From the NCBI GenBank assembly GCA_964393795.1, contig CAYMWA010000127.1, positions 1 through 10,670 of the forward strand: a stretch of DNA of 10,670 nt. Reading direction: 5' to 3'. Every line of letters starts with the position of its first letter. Positions within the stretch are counted from its first letter, which is position 1. The translations under genes and the position numbers were made by a program. The notes under the pieces are model-generated. The model made no database searches and was not told the origin of the DNA. It worked only from the letters and a program-made list of their open reading frames with translations. This DNA comes from Chryseosolibacter sp964393795 (GTDB taxonomy: Bacteria > Bacteroidota > Bacteroidia > Cytophagales > Cyclobacteriaceae). Of the stretch, positions 1 to 7,733 are shown piece after piece.

Positions 1-163
1 GCCCTTGTAGCGACGGCCTTGTCCCGGCGGGTGAGCCGAGTTGCCAGTTGCCGGTTGCCGGTTGCCGGTTTGTTGGTTGTTTTGTTTGTTGGTTGTTTGG
101 TTTGGTAGTTTCGAGTTTGTTAGTTGTTGGTTTGTTGGTTTGGTAATGATATCGGGTTAGTTG
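1..163. repeat. Heptamer and TTGG-rich simple repeats downstream of the phosphatase gene
   Basis: No gene is visible here. Positions 40-67 are four tandem heptamers, GTTGCCA followed by three GTTGCCG. They run into a degenerate TTGGTTTG-like tract (about 68-150) that ends just before the phosphatase stop codon at 164-166. Read on the minus strand, the direction of that gene, the tract is CCAAAC-rich and then CAACCGG-rich. That is the same vocabulary as the repeats at 8937-9000 and 9276-9493. Positions 1-39 are GC-rich with a small CCCGGCGGG inverted repeat and may belong to a repeat that continues outside the window. No clear intrinsic terminator was found. Confidence 0.75.
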
Positions 164-1438
164 TTACTCAACAATCCAGACATTTCCATAGTGATTCGGC
201 CCCTTCAGTAATATCTTGTAAAAGTTAGAATCGCCCGGGGCATCAATGACAAACTGTTCCGCGCTGAGTTCAACCTCTCCGGCTTTCCGATATTCATCTT
301 TTCCACCGGTTTTGAAGTGATTCGTTTCCGTAATCAGTATTTCTGCCTGACGGCCATCATGACTTAAGTTGGTCCATCGGAGAAAGATCTTTCCGTCCCT
401 CATTTCCGCTTTCAGGTCTGCAAAGTCGGCGGCCCCAATAAAGGGAATGCCATCTATTTCCCGGGCAACTTCGTCGGGTAGGGCAATGCCGAGATGGTTG
501 GCGATCGACGGCATGATATCCACCACGGCAGGCGTTTGTTGAAAGCGCGCGTTCAGGCTGTCAGCGTTCGTCACAATCCAGGAGCGCTTTTCGCGCGGCG
601 ACTGGCCTCCGTGATGCTTTCCGGAAGTGGAATCGCGGCCGTGGTCGGTCGTCACGACAATCAACCAATCTTCACCAAATTCGGTCTCACGCATCCGAAT
701 GGCATCCCAAACCTTGCCCACCTGTTTGTCGGCTATCCGAACCGCGTCATAGAACTTTTCACGGTCACCAAAGCGATGACCCATGTCATCCGTATACTGC
801 AGGTACACCCATGAAAGATCCGGTCCCTCGGCAGCAATATAACGGGCAGCCTCCGCTGCAACTGCTTCGTCGATCTGATGAATATAGTCCGACTGGTTGT
901 CGTGGGGGTACTTCGCGGTATCCAACTCCAGACCATCGAACTTGTAGTCCAGCTGGACATTTCCGGTTTGCGGCAGTCCTTCACCAATCAACTTTGTACG
1001 GTTATCCGTCCATGTTGAGAACACCGCTGTCTCCAGATCCGGATCATAGTCTTCCACAATTCGGAAAATATCGTGGTAGTGATAGTTAGGGTCAGCGATG
1101 TCGTTGCCCCACACATTGTGCTTGTTCACCCAGGTCGACGTAAGCAGACTGTTGTACCCTACGGCGGAGATCGTCGGTGTTTCCGTATACGTGCCTGTGC
1201 CTCCTCCTACATAGGCGCGCGTGTAACCGCCCACCTCGGCAATCGCGTCGAAAGCAGGCAGGTCGAGTTGTTCGATCACATCTGCAGGAATCCCGTCAAC
1301 GATAATAAAAACCGCCTTGGCAGTCCCGGAAGTGTGGGTCGCTTCCTGTTGACAGGAAATGAAAGACAGGATAAAGAAGAAAAAACAAAATCGATTCACC
1401 GCGTATGAAAAGAAGCGCTTGGATATTGAGGTCATCAT
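164..1438 (-). CDS. Alkaline phosphatase/nucleotide pyrophosphatase superfamily lipoprotein
   Basis: This is a probable phosphoesterase of the alkaline phosphatase fold (type I phosphodiesterase/nucleotide pyrophosphatase group), anchored to a membrane by lipid. The N-terminus has basic residues, a very hydrophobic stretch (FCFFFFILSF) and a lipobox-like FISC with Cys29. Metal-site motifs are present in family order: IIVDGIP with D48, TDDMGHRFG with D217 and H221, VVTTDHG with D265 and H266, and KHHGG with H275/H276. The nucleophile should lie in TPTISAVGYNSLLTS (87-101); T89 or S91 are the candidates. Residues about 340-424 form a separate C-terminal segment that looks like a fibronectin III-type beta-sandwich (KIFLRWTN, then NFYKILLKG). 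The start is one of two adjacent ATGs (ATGATG); the first is used here. It is the fourth gene after SusC, SusD and the Calx-beta lipoprotein, with a 78-bp gap upstream holding a hairpin. The exact substrate (phosphomonoester, phosphodiester or other) is not readable. Confidence 0.88.
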   Translation of the reverse strand: MMTSISKRFFSYAVNRFCFFFFILSFISCQQEATHTSGTAKAVFIIVDGIPADVIEQLDLPAFDAIAEVGGYTRAYVGGGTGTYTETPTISAVGYNSLLTSTWVNKHNVWGNDIADPNYHYHDIFRIVEDYDPDLETAVFSTWTDNRTKLIGEGLPQTGNVQLDYKFDGLELDTAKYPHDNQSDYIHQIDEAVAAEAARYIAAEGPDLSWVYLQYTDDMGHRFGDREKFYDAVRIADKQVGKVWDAIRMRETEFGEDWLIVVTTDHGRDSTSGKHHGGQSPREKRSWIVTNADSLNARFQQTPAVVDIMPSIANHLGIALPDEVAREIDGIPFIGAADFADLKAEMRDGKIFLRWTNLSHDGRQAEILITETNHFKTGGKDEYRKAGEVELSAEQFVIDAPGDSNFYKILLKGPNHYGNVWIVE

Positions 1439-1462
1439 TTAGAATTTTTTTACTATATCGAT

Positions 1463-1495
1463 AGGTGCGGCAGTCAAGGCCGCACCTTTTTATAT
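1463..1495 (+). other. Perfect 9-bp hairpin followed by a T-run, oriented against the operon
   Basis: AGGTGCGGC at 1463-1471 pairs perfectly with GCCGCACCT at 1479-1487 around a 7-nt loop. On the plus strand it is followed by a run of T and then TATTTTAA, the shape of an intrinsic terminator. The flanking genes are both on the minus strand. In that direction the hairpin is preceded by A residues and followed by ATCGATATAG, so it lacks a T-tract and should terminate the operon poorly. It may stop antisense transcription from the plus strand, or act as a processing or stability element between the third and fourth operon genes. Confidence 0.45.
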
Positions 1496-1516
1496 TTTAA
1501 CTGTTTCGTGTTAACG

Positions 1517-2371
1517 TCATTCGATGGCAAAGGTATTGGTCACACTGTACCAGTATACCCAATCCCCATCCATATAATAGATATCGTATTCGACGCTGAT
1601 GGTGCCACTGCAAACATCGTAGCGCCCTTCGCCCACTTGAACGAATTTGTAATCGTAACCGTCGTTGTCGGTACCGACCTCCTGCTCACCAAAAGTTGCA
1701 TCACCTTTTGTAGCACCTTCACCATCAGGGGTGAGTGTAATGGTGAGGGCCGCGTTTGGAAAGCTGCCATAATCGATCAGGTCTCCCGTCACCTTGATCG
1801 TATTGCCCGCAAGGGTTCCGCTGGCAGGTTTTTCCGCGCCGCCTCCGGAATAGGTAATGTTATTTGCCAGGGGCGAATCAAATACATCGGTCGTTTCACT
1901 GCATTCGTCATCAAGGATATTGACCTTCACCGCTGCATTCCTGGGTTCCATGATGCCCAGCCCGATTTTGATATCGTTCTTGCTTACAGAAGCGATCCCG
2001 ATGTCGAAACTCCGTGGCTCGGCAGATCCGGTCTGGTTGTCGATCGTTTTAATAAAGATTGTATCAGAAAGAAAACTTCCGGCCGGAATCGTTATCGACT
2101 CCGCCGGCGTGACGGTAAAATCAATACCTTCTGTCGCGTTGTTGCCGGTCACTTCAAACGTCACGGTGATGGCATCCTCATAGGGCGCAAAGGCGCGCAA
2201 CTCCAGCACCAGCGGCCATGCGTTTTCGCTGTTCGCCAGTTCGTTTACATTGACAATAGCGGAACCCTTAAATGCGACGAATTCGTATATCGGGTCCGTC
2301 GGTTTCGGATCGTCCTCACAAGAGAAAAGAACGGAAGCCAACAGGATAATCGTTAGTATTTTACTTTTCAT
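1517..2371 (-). CDS. Calx-beta-type surface lipoprotein of the SusCD locus
   Basis: This is a 284-residue lipoprotein of unknown ligand. The signal peptide is MKSKILTIILLASVLFSC with lipid-anchor Cys18, followed by an acidic EDDPKPTD linker. Such acidic residues after the cysteine are typical of surface-exported Bacteroidota lipoproteins. Residues about 31-155 resemble a Calx-beta domain: a VTFEVTG strand, ATEGIDFTV, SITIPAG, then SFDIGIASVS, ending in VKVNILDDE. Residues about 157-284 are a second beta-rich region (TYSGGG, LTITLTPDG, a CSGTISVEYDIYYMDGDW stretch) that I do not recognise. It starts 10 bp after the SusD stop codon, so co-transcription is very likely. By position it occupies the place of SusE/SusF-like accessory binding proteins, so a role in ligand capture is inferred. 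A plus-strand frame covers almost the same span, but only this strand has a signal peptide and a domain pattern. Confidence 0.85.
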   Translation of the reverse strand: MKSKILTIILLASVLFSCEDDPKPTDPIYEFVAFKGSAIVNVNELANSENAWPLVLELRAFAPYEDAITVTFEVTGNNATEGIDFTVTPAESITIPAGSFLSDTIFIKTIDNQTGSAEPRSFDIGIASVSKNDIKIGLGIMEPRNAAVKVNILDDECSETTDVFDSPLANNITYSGGGAEKPASGTLAGNTIKVTGDLIDYGSFPNAALTITLTPDGEGATKGDATFGEQEVGTDNDGYDYKFVQVGEGRYDVCSGTISVEYDIYYMDGDWVYWYSVTNTFAIE

Positions 2372-2381
2372 GGATTTTCAA

Positions 2382-3842
2382 TTATTCAGTTTTCAATAGC
2401 CACATGACTCCGTTGATGTTATCGCCTTCAGGATACTGTCGCTCAATGGCAGCGCGTACGTTGGCCGTATTCAGCTGTAATTCCTCCAGCGGATACATCC
2501 ATCGGGTCGGCACTTTTTCATTGTTCAGCACGCCGCCACCATCAACACTGAAATCCGGAAAGCCTGTGCGGAGGTGGTTGTAGAAAGGCTCCCAACCTCC
2601 ATTCATAAAAAAGTTGATGTATTTCTGAGTAACGATCATCTTCACACCGTTGTCCGGATCGTAAATAACGGAGGGTTGTGCCAGGTAGGCATCCTGATCA
2701 GAAGACGGCAGACCGTAAAAATCGAAACTTGCCCTTATGCCCTTCTCATAGTGTTCGGCAGGGTCAGCGTCGATCCATTCCCGTGCTGCGGCTTCCGCCA
2801 GCGTAAACTCCAATTCAGCAAATCCCATCAGGATACTCGGCTCGTTCACGGGATCGCTGTAGTAACGCGCATCGGCACGCGACCCTTCCCCGTTCAACAA
2901 GCGATTGGTATTGTCTGCCAACGGTGCACTGCCGTCGAGTCCGCCGTAGGCATCAAAGTCGGTCTCAGGAAGTGCGGCACCCTGCGGCTTTTGGTCGGCA
3001 AAGATGAAGAGCCTTGGATCCTGCTTGTCTTTGAGCAGGTTGACAAACGACTCCTCCATGTAGTACGCCGTTTTGAAGTTGTTGTTGTTCAGATAGGGAT
3101 ACCGGTTGTCGACCAGATCGTGAAAGTGAAGCGCGGGATTATCGTCGTTGGACGTAAATACCGGGTACTGATCTGGATTTTCCACAATTTCCTTGAAGCG
3201 CTGGACAACATTGAGTTTCGTATTTCCCGTCTTGTTCGACAAGCTGATCAGTACACGAAGCGAAAATGAATTGATCAGTTTCCGCCACTTCAGAATATCG
3301 CCGCCGTAGATCACATCACCGTTGATGGCACCCTTCGCGGGATCGAAACCATTGCTGGCTGCTTTCAAGTCGTCGAGAATTTTGATAAAAATATCTTCCT
3401 GCCGGTCATAGGCGGGACGATAGGCGCCGTCGGTCGCATTGATGGCATCGCTATACGGCACATCGCCAAACGTTTTCGTTATCTCGTAGATATGAAGGGA
3501 GTTGAAGAAAAGTGTAAGCGGTATATAATTCTCCATTCCAAGACGTTCCGCCTCTTCCCTCATCTTCGAGACCTGGCGCAGGTTGCCGTAGCGGCCAAAA
3601 CCAGCGCGCTGCCAATTGTAGTATTGTGTTTCCGAAGCGCCGTCCGTGAACACCATCATGCGCGAGGCCAATGCCGCCCCCACATCAATCACCCTGAAGG
3701 AAGACACCTCAAGGTTCGTCAGAATCAACGATGGGTCCGTCTGCACGGCCCGGTTGGGGTCGACCTGAAGTTCATCAAATTCCTTGCACGCATTTGTCCA
3801 CAACAGAAGTGAAGCAAAAGTGAGTATTGTAATTTTTTTCAT
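2382..3842 (-). CDS. SusD/RagB-like lipoprotein (SusD-like family 2)
   Basis: This is the surface lid and substrate-binding partner of the SusC transporter. It is 486 residues from the ATG at 3840-3842; an in-frame GTG immediately upstream (3843-3845) would add one residue and is less likely. The signal peptide is MKKITILTFASLLLWTNAC with the lipidated cysteine at residue 19. It is followed by KEFDELQVDPN, a common opening of this family, and the mature part is largely helical as expected for the SusD TPR fold. Other family-like stretches are LTNLEVSSFR near the N-terminus, SILMGFAELEFTLAEAAARE in the second half, and a C-terminus with PTRWMYPLEELQLN. It lies about 17 bp after the SusC stop codon and 10 bp before the Calx-beta lipoprotein start, so it sits inside one operon. 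The imported ligand is unknown; the adjacent phosphatase suggests a phosphorylated compound. Confidence 0.95.
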   Translation of the reverse strand: MKKITILTFASLLLWTNACKEFDELQVDPNRAVQTDPSLILTNLEVSSFRVIDVGAALASRMMVFTDGASETQYYNWQRAGFGRYGNLRQVSKMREEAERLGMENYIPLTLFFNSLHIYEITKTFGDVPYSDAINATDGAYRPAYDRQEDIFIKILDDLKAASNGFDPAKGAINGDVIYGGDILKWRKLINSFSLRVLISLSNKTGNTKLNVVQRFKEIVENPDQYPVFTSNDDNPALHFHDLVDNRYPYLNNNNFKTAYYMEESFVNLLKDKQDPRLFIFADQKPQGAALPETDFDAYGGLDGSAPLADNTNRLLNGEGSRADARYYSDPVNEPSILMGFAELEFTLAEAAAREWIDADPAEHYEKGIRASFDFYGLPSSDQDAYLAQPSVIYDPDNGVKMIVTQKYINFFMNGGWEPFYNHLRTGFPDFSVDGGGVLNNEKVPTRWMYPLEELQLNTANVRAAIERQYPEGDNINGVMWLLKTE

Positions 3843-3859
3843 CACTATTTTCTTTTTCG

Positions 3860-6800
3860 TTAGAAAACAAGGTTCACGTTAAAGCCGATGTTCCTGACGG
3901 ACGGCGTTTGAAGATTGTCGGAGCCGGCATCAGGATCCACTTCCGGCATATCAGCCCACAACAACAGGTTCCGGCCCACCAGCGAAACTGATGCACCGTC
4001 GATGAACGACTTTGACAACAACGATCCGGGCAGCGCATATGTCAGCGTAACCTCCCTGAGCTTGACGAAAGTCGCGTCATAGTAGTGGTTCAAGAAGGCA
4101 TTGCTCGTGTTGATGTTCCACGAAATGTAATTAACCGGAGTAGTGTTGGGCGCATACACCCGTGTGTCACTGAGGATATTGCCATCGGCGTCAAACTCAA
4201 CACTCCCCTCTACAACGGTAACACCGGGCGCGATGTAGCTGGCAATCCCTTCATTGGCGTCGTCTCTAAATTGATTGACTGTTCCGGGATGCGTGCCACC
4301 CCACCACATCTTTTGGTTGGTGGACGAATATATCTTGCCGCCCACCCGGCCATCGACCGACACGGTCAGACTGAAGTCGCGATAAGTAAAGGTGTTCTGC
4401 ATACCGAAGATGAAGTCGGCGCCACTGTATCCCAACATCCGATCGTACGGATCTTCCTGCGGAAATCCATTGCTTTGAAGAATAAGCTTTCCACCAGGCG
4501 TATGCATATAAGAGAATCCCCAGATTTGGTCCATACGCGCGCCTTCGCGAATGTAGCCAATTCGCCCGGTGCTGTCGTATGCAGTCTGGAGATACTGGTG
4601 ATGTTTGCTCCAGTTCACCGCCACATCCCACGAGAACTTCTCCGTCTGCACCGGCGTGCCAGACAAAGTTACTTCGAGTCCTTTGCGCACAAATTCGCCG
4701 CCGTTCTCAAGGCGGGAGGAGTAACCGCTACTCAACGACATGGGTACACTGCGGATGTTGTCGAAGTCGAGAATGCGGTATGCCGCTACATCCAGTCCAA
4801 GTCGTCCCTGGAGAAAACGGATGTCCGCCCCTACTTCATAGCTGTCTGAAGTCGCTGTTCGAAGATTGGGATTGATCAGCGTTCCCGGAAATGTCAGAGA
4901 CGGTGTATTGTTCCAGTTGATGCCAGGACTATAGGCGGAAATGTGCTCGTAGGGATAACCGCTGATTTGTCCGTCAGACACACGCGACCATGACGCCCTC
5001 AATTTCAGGAAGGAAATCTTTGCCGAAGAAAGGTCGGTGAAATCAGACACGACTCCTGACAGCGACACCGATGGATAAAAGAACGAATTATTCTTTACCG
5101 GAAGCGTTGACACCCAGTCCTTCCGCCCAGTCACGCCAAGGAAAATCCCGCCGAAAAACTCGAGATCAAGCGTTCCATAGAGGCTGTTCACCTTTTGTTC
5201 CTGGTGAGAGTTCGTACCCCTCAACGGGTTGGCGGAATTGCTCAGGTTGTAAAACCCGGGTACGACCAATCCGTCGGTGCTTTGATACTGGTTTCGGTAG
5301 GTGCGCCATCGGTTAGCACCACCTGCGCTAGCCCTGAGCACCAGGTTCTGATTGAATTCCTTCGTATACTGTGCAATGAAGTCCGTGTTCAGGTTAAGCT
5401 CGCTCGTTCCGCTCAACGAAAAATTTCCATTCGACACATAGTCATAGGCGATATAGCTCTTCGGTTCCTTGTACGTACGGTTCAGGCCGTATTGGTTGAT
5501 ACCGGTACGCAATGTGAGCGCGAGTCCGGGCAACACATCGTAGTCGAGTTTGAACTGTCCGAAAATATTATCGCGGTAATATCCCCTCAGGTATTCGTTG
5601 GCCTGAAAGTGTGCGTTGTTGTACCACGAAGTGTTGTAGTGTCTTTGCTGAAGGCCTTCCTGTCCGGGCTTCCAGTAATTTTTCAGGTCATTGATATCCA
5701 CGTCGGGGCCTGTCCATAAGATAAGGTTATACAGATAATTGTTCGGACCGTAGCCCCTTTCGGGGAAGTTGTCGGTGTATTGCCTGTTATAGGTAAGAGA
5801 GGCATCTGATTTCAATTTCTCACTGAGGCGGTATCCGCCGGAGATCTGAAACGACGTATTGTTCAGGTCGGTGTTGGGAACGATACCGCGTTGATAGGTG
5901 TGCGATGTAGAGACACGGTAGTTGCCATTTTCGCCCGAGCCGCTGACGCTGATGTTATTGGTGGCAATCATGCCTGTGCGAAAGAAGTTTCTAACATTGT
6001 TCTTCCCACGAGAAAGAAAAGGCAATGGAATCAGTTCACCGGTTTCCGGATCGACAGGGCTGTTGTATTGCGTCGTCTCCCAGTAACCACTTGGCGTTGA
6101 TGGATCCGGTTGATCAAGTTTCGGGCCCCATATCCAGCCGCCGCCTTCAAGGCCACCACCGGAACCGTCGACGAACGTGTATTGTCCGTTGTTTCCGCTT
6201 CCATAGGTGGTCTGCACTTCCGGAATGCGGATGAAACTCGGTTGGAACATCGTGCTTGAATTAATTTCAACGCGCGTTCCCTGCGCACCGCTGCCGCGTT
6301 TGGTCGTGATCATGATCGCGCCATTGCGGCCAATGGACCCATACAGGGCAGATGCCGTAGCGCCTTTGAGCACGCTATAGGTGTCGATGTCGTCGGCATT
6401 GAGTTTCCAGATGTCGGCATCAACGCTCGGTACGCCGTCAATCACGATCAGTGGCGTCGCTCCGCGCAGGCGAATGACCGGATCCTGAAACAGGTCGGTC
6501 TGGTTGCGAATCTCGAGTCCTGCAACCCTACCGGTAAGCGAACTTACTACGTTAGGCTCGCGCGCCTTCGTCATCGCCTCGCCGTCCACGGTTTGTACCG
6601 CATAGCCCAGCGACTTCACTTCACGTTCAACGCCAAGTGCCGTCACGACCACTTCACTCAATGCGGTCACTTCCTGTTCCATGGCAACGGTTATCCGGCT
6701 GCGGTTACCTACGGCTACTTCCTGCGTTTTGTAGCCGATAAAGCTGAACACGAGCACCGCATCGGGGCTGGTGACTGTCATTGTAAAATTTCCCTCCACA

Positions 6801-7000
6801 TCCGATGTCGTTCCGTTAGAGGTTCCCTTTTCAAGAATACTTACACCGGGCAACGCACTTCCCTGGTCAGCAACCTGTCCGGTCACGGTCAGCTTTTGGG
6901 CGTGAAGGGGTGGGCCAACGATCAGAAAAAGCACGGCAAAACATACGGCCAGTGCCCTTCCCTTCCTTGTACACAGTTGTTCTGGTAGACCTTTTTTCAT
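3860..7000 (-). CDS. SusC/RagA TonB-linked outer-membrane transporter
   Basis: This 1046-residue protein is a TonB-dependent beta-barrel that works with the SusD lid to bring ligand into the periplasm. Domains in order: a signal peptide with likely cleavage after PPLHA (residue 34); a carboxypeptidase-regulatory-like domain at about 37-108 (VTGQVAD, LPGVSI, DVEGNFTM, LVFSFIGYKTQEV); a SEVVVTALG linker at 115-123; a plug domain at about 125-236 with PLIVIDGVPS and the family signature LKGATASALYGSIGRNGAI; then a long barrel ending in LVF with a terminal phenylalanine. The plug is shorter than usual before the VIDGVP motif: IRLRGATPLIVIDGVPS has no long serine/glycine-rich insert. No anti-sigma-interacting N-terminal extension is seen, so it is not an obvious FecA-like signalling transducer. 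It is the first gene of the probable operon, and its start lies 139 bp from the divergent TetR start. Confidence 0.97.
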   Translation of the reverse strand: MKKGLPEQLCTRKGRALAVCFAVLFLIVGPPLHAQKLTVTGQVADQGSALPGVSILEKGTSNGTTSDVEGNFTMTVTSPDAVLVFSFIGYKTQEVAVGNRSRITVAMEQEVTALSEVVVTALGVEREVKSLGYAVQTVDGEAMTKAREPNVVSSLTGRVAGLEIRNQTDLFQDPVIRLRGATPLIVIDGVPSVDADIWKLNADDIDTYSVLKGATASALYGSIGRNGAIMITTKRGSGAQGTRVEINSSTMFQPSFIRIPEVQTTYGSGNNGQYTFVDGSGGGLEGGGWIWGPKLDQPDPSTPSGYWETTQYNSPVDPETGELIPLPFLSRGKNNVRNFFRTGMIATNNISVSGSGENGNYRVSTSHTYQRGIVPNTDLNNTSFQISGGYRLSEKLKSDASLTYNRQYTDNFPERGYGPNNYLYNLILWTGPDVDINDLKNYWKPGQEGLQQRHYNTSWYNNAHFQANEYLRGYYRDNIFGQFKLDYDVLPGLALTLRTGINQYGLNRTYKEPKSYIAYDYVSNGNFSLSGTSELNLNTDFIAQYTKEFNQNLVLRASAGGANRWRTYRNQYQSTDGLVVPGFYNLSNSANPLRGTNSHQEQKVNSLYGTLDLEFFGGIFLGVTGRKDWVSTLPVKNNSFFYPSVSLSGVVSDFTDLSSAKISFLKLRASWSRVSDGQISGYPYEHISAYSPGINWNNTPSLTFPGTLINPNLRTATSDSYEVGADIRFLQGRLGLDVAAYRILDFDNIRSVPMSLSSGYSSRLENGGEFVRKGLEVTLSGTPVQTEKFSWDVAVNWSKHHQYLQTAYDSTGRIGYIREGARMDQIWGFSYMHTPGGKLILQSNGFPQEDPYDRMLGYSGADFIFGMQNTFTYRDFSLTVSVDGRVGGKIYSSTNQKMWWGGTHPGTVNQFRDDANEGIASYIAPGVTVVEGSVEFDADGNILSDTRVYAPNTTPVNYISWNINTSNAFLNHYYDATFVKLREVTLTYALPGSLLSKSFIDGASVSLVGRNLLLWADMPEVDPDAGSDNLQTPSVRNIGFNVNLVF

Positions 7001-7139
7001 AAACGTCCGGGTTTAAGGTGCATAAATATATTAATTGAACATTCAGTGAATTTATGTAAAGTAAATTTTGCACTTTTTTATGAAAAGTTCAGCACAGGTT
7101 CGTTACTTTCGTGTGAATTATTTTCAATCACCTAATCGT
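7001..7139. promoter_or_regulatory. Divergent SusC/TetR intergenic region with candidate operator
   Basis: This AT-rich region must hold promoters for both directions. Two overlapping small palindromes are visible: TGAACATTCA (7036-7045, TGAA/TTCA around CA) and ATTCAGTGAAT (7041-7051, 5-bp arms around G). An outer inverted repeat, CATAAAT at 7021-7027 with ATTTATG at 7050-7056, encloses them. TGAAC/GTTCA half-sites are of the kind bound by TetR-family repressors, so autoregulation and control of SusC is a reasonable inference. TACTTTCG at 7104-7111 on the plus strand is a 7-of-8 match to the Bacteroidota -7 box TAnnTTTG, but it has no good -33 box. No convincing minus-strand promoter was identified. 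Confidence 0.4.
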
Positions 7140-7733
7140 ATGGGACGCAAAAGCCTGAAACCCCTCCGTCAGAAGGGCATCATCAAAGCGTTTTATAAAG
7201 TCGCGCGCAGAGAGGGGCTCGAAAACGCATCTATTGCAAAAGTGGCTGCCGTCCTCGAGGTGAATCCAAGCCTGGTGATACACTATTTTAGTACGAAGCA
7301 GGACCTGATGCACGGCCTGATCGAATACATCCTCGAACGATACCGACTCTTATACAATCACGAAAACAATACGTTCAACCCGAAGGAGCGACTTATTAAA
7401 ATCATCCGTAACCTCTTCTCAAGAAAGTGGAACAAGCTCTTCGACGATGGTGTGTTCTATAGTAGTTATGCACTGGTGTTTCGCGACCGCACAGTAAAAA
7501 AGCATTATAAGAAATTACACGACGATTTGAGGGCGCTGCTGAAAGTCGCGCTCGAAGATGCAAAGGCAGCAGGGGCCATCGATGTCGATAATGTGGAGCG
7601 CACGGCGGATCTGGTCTTCATCTTTGTCGAAGGCGCCTACTACTACCTGTCGATGGTAAGCGATAAATCGGAATTTGAAAAGCGCATCGCCGTCTATGAG
7701 CAAACCGTGCTCGACATGCTGAAGTTGCGATAG
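7140..7733 (+). CDS. TetR/AcrR-family transcriptional regulator
   Basis: This is a DNA-binding regulator of 197 residues from the ATG at 7140. Residues about 11-56 form the TetR helix-turn-helix domain: KGIIKAFYKVARREGLENASIAKVAAVLEVNPSLVIHYFSTKQDL, a close match to the family pattern with the recognition helix at about 41-50. The rest is helical and should form the dimer and ligand pocket; it has no diagnostic ligand motif. In-frame starts also exist upstream at 7080 (ATG) and 7068 (TTG). I chose 7140 because the HTH domain normally begins within 10-15 residues of the start and a possible -7 box lies between 7080 and 7140; the 7080 start would add 20 residues. It is divergent from the SusC operon and ends directly against the convergent small membrane protein gene. 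Control of the SusC operon is inferred from position. Confidence 0.9.
   Translation: MGRKSLKPLRQKGIIKAFYKVARREGLENASIAKVAAVLEVNPSLVIHYFSTKQDLMHGLIEYILERYRLLYNHENNTFNPKERLIKIIRNLFSRKWNKLFDDGVFYSSYALVFRDRTVKKHYKKLHDDLRALLKVALEDAKAAGAIDVDNVERTADLVFIFVEGAYYYLSMVSDKSEFEKRIAVYEQTVLDMLKLR

Noticed and set aside
1508..2356. Plus-strand open frame of 282 codons covering the Calx-beta lipoprotein gene
   Set aside because: It mirrors the minus-strand gene almost end to end. The minus strand has a lipoprotein signal peptide, a Calx-beta-like pattern and operon spacing, while the plus frame has a cysteine- and arginine-rich composition without any domain.
4085..4849. Plus-strand open frame of 254 codons inside the SusC gene
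   Set aside because: It is antisense to conserved barrel sequence of SusC and shows no recognisable domain or start context.
7068..7139. Extended N-terminus of the TetR regulator from the TTG at 7068 or the ATG at 7080
   Set aside because: The extra residues precede the HTH domain by an unusually long distance and overlap the probable promoter and operator region. The start at 7140 fits the family better, though the longer form cannot be excluded from sequence alone.
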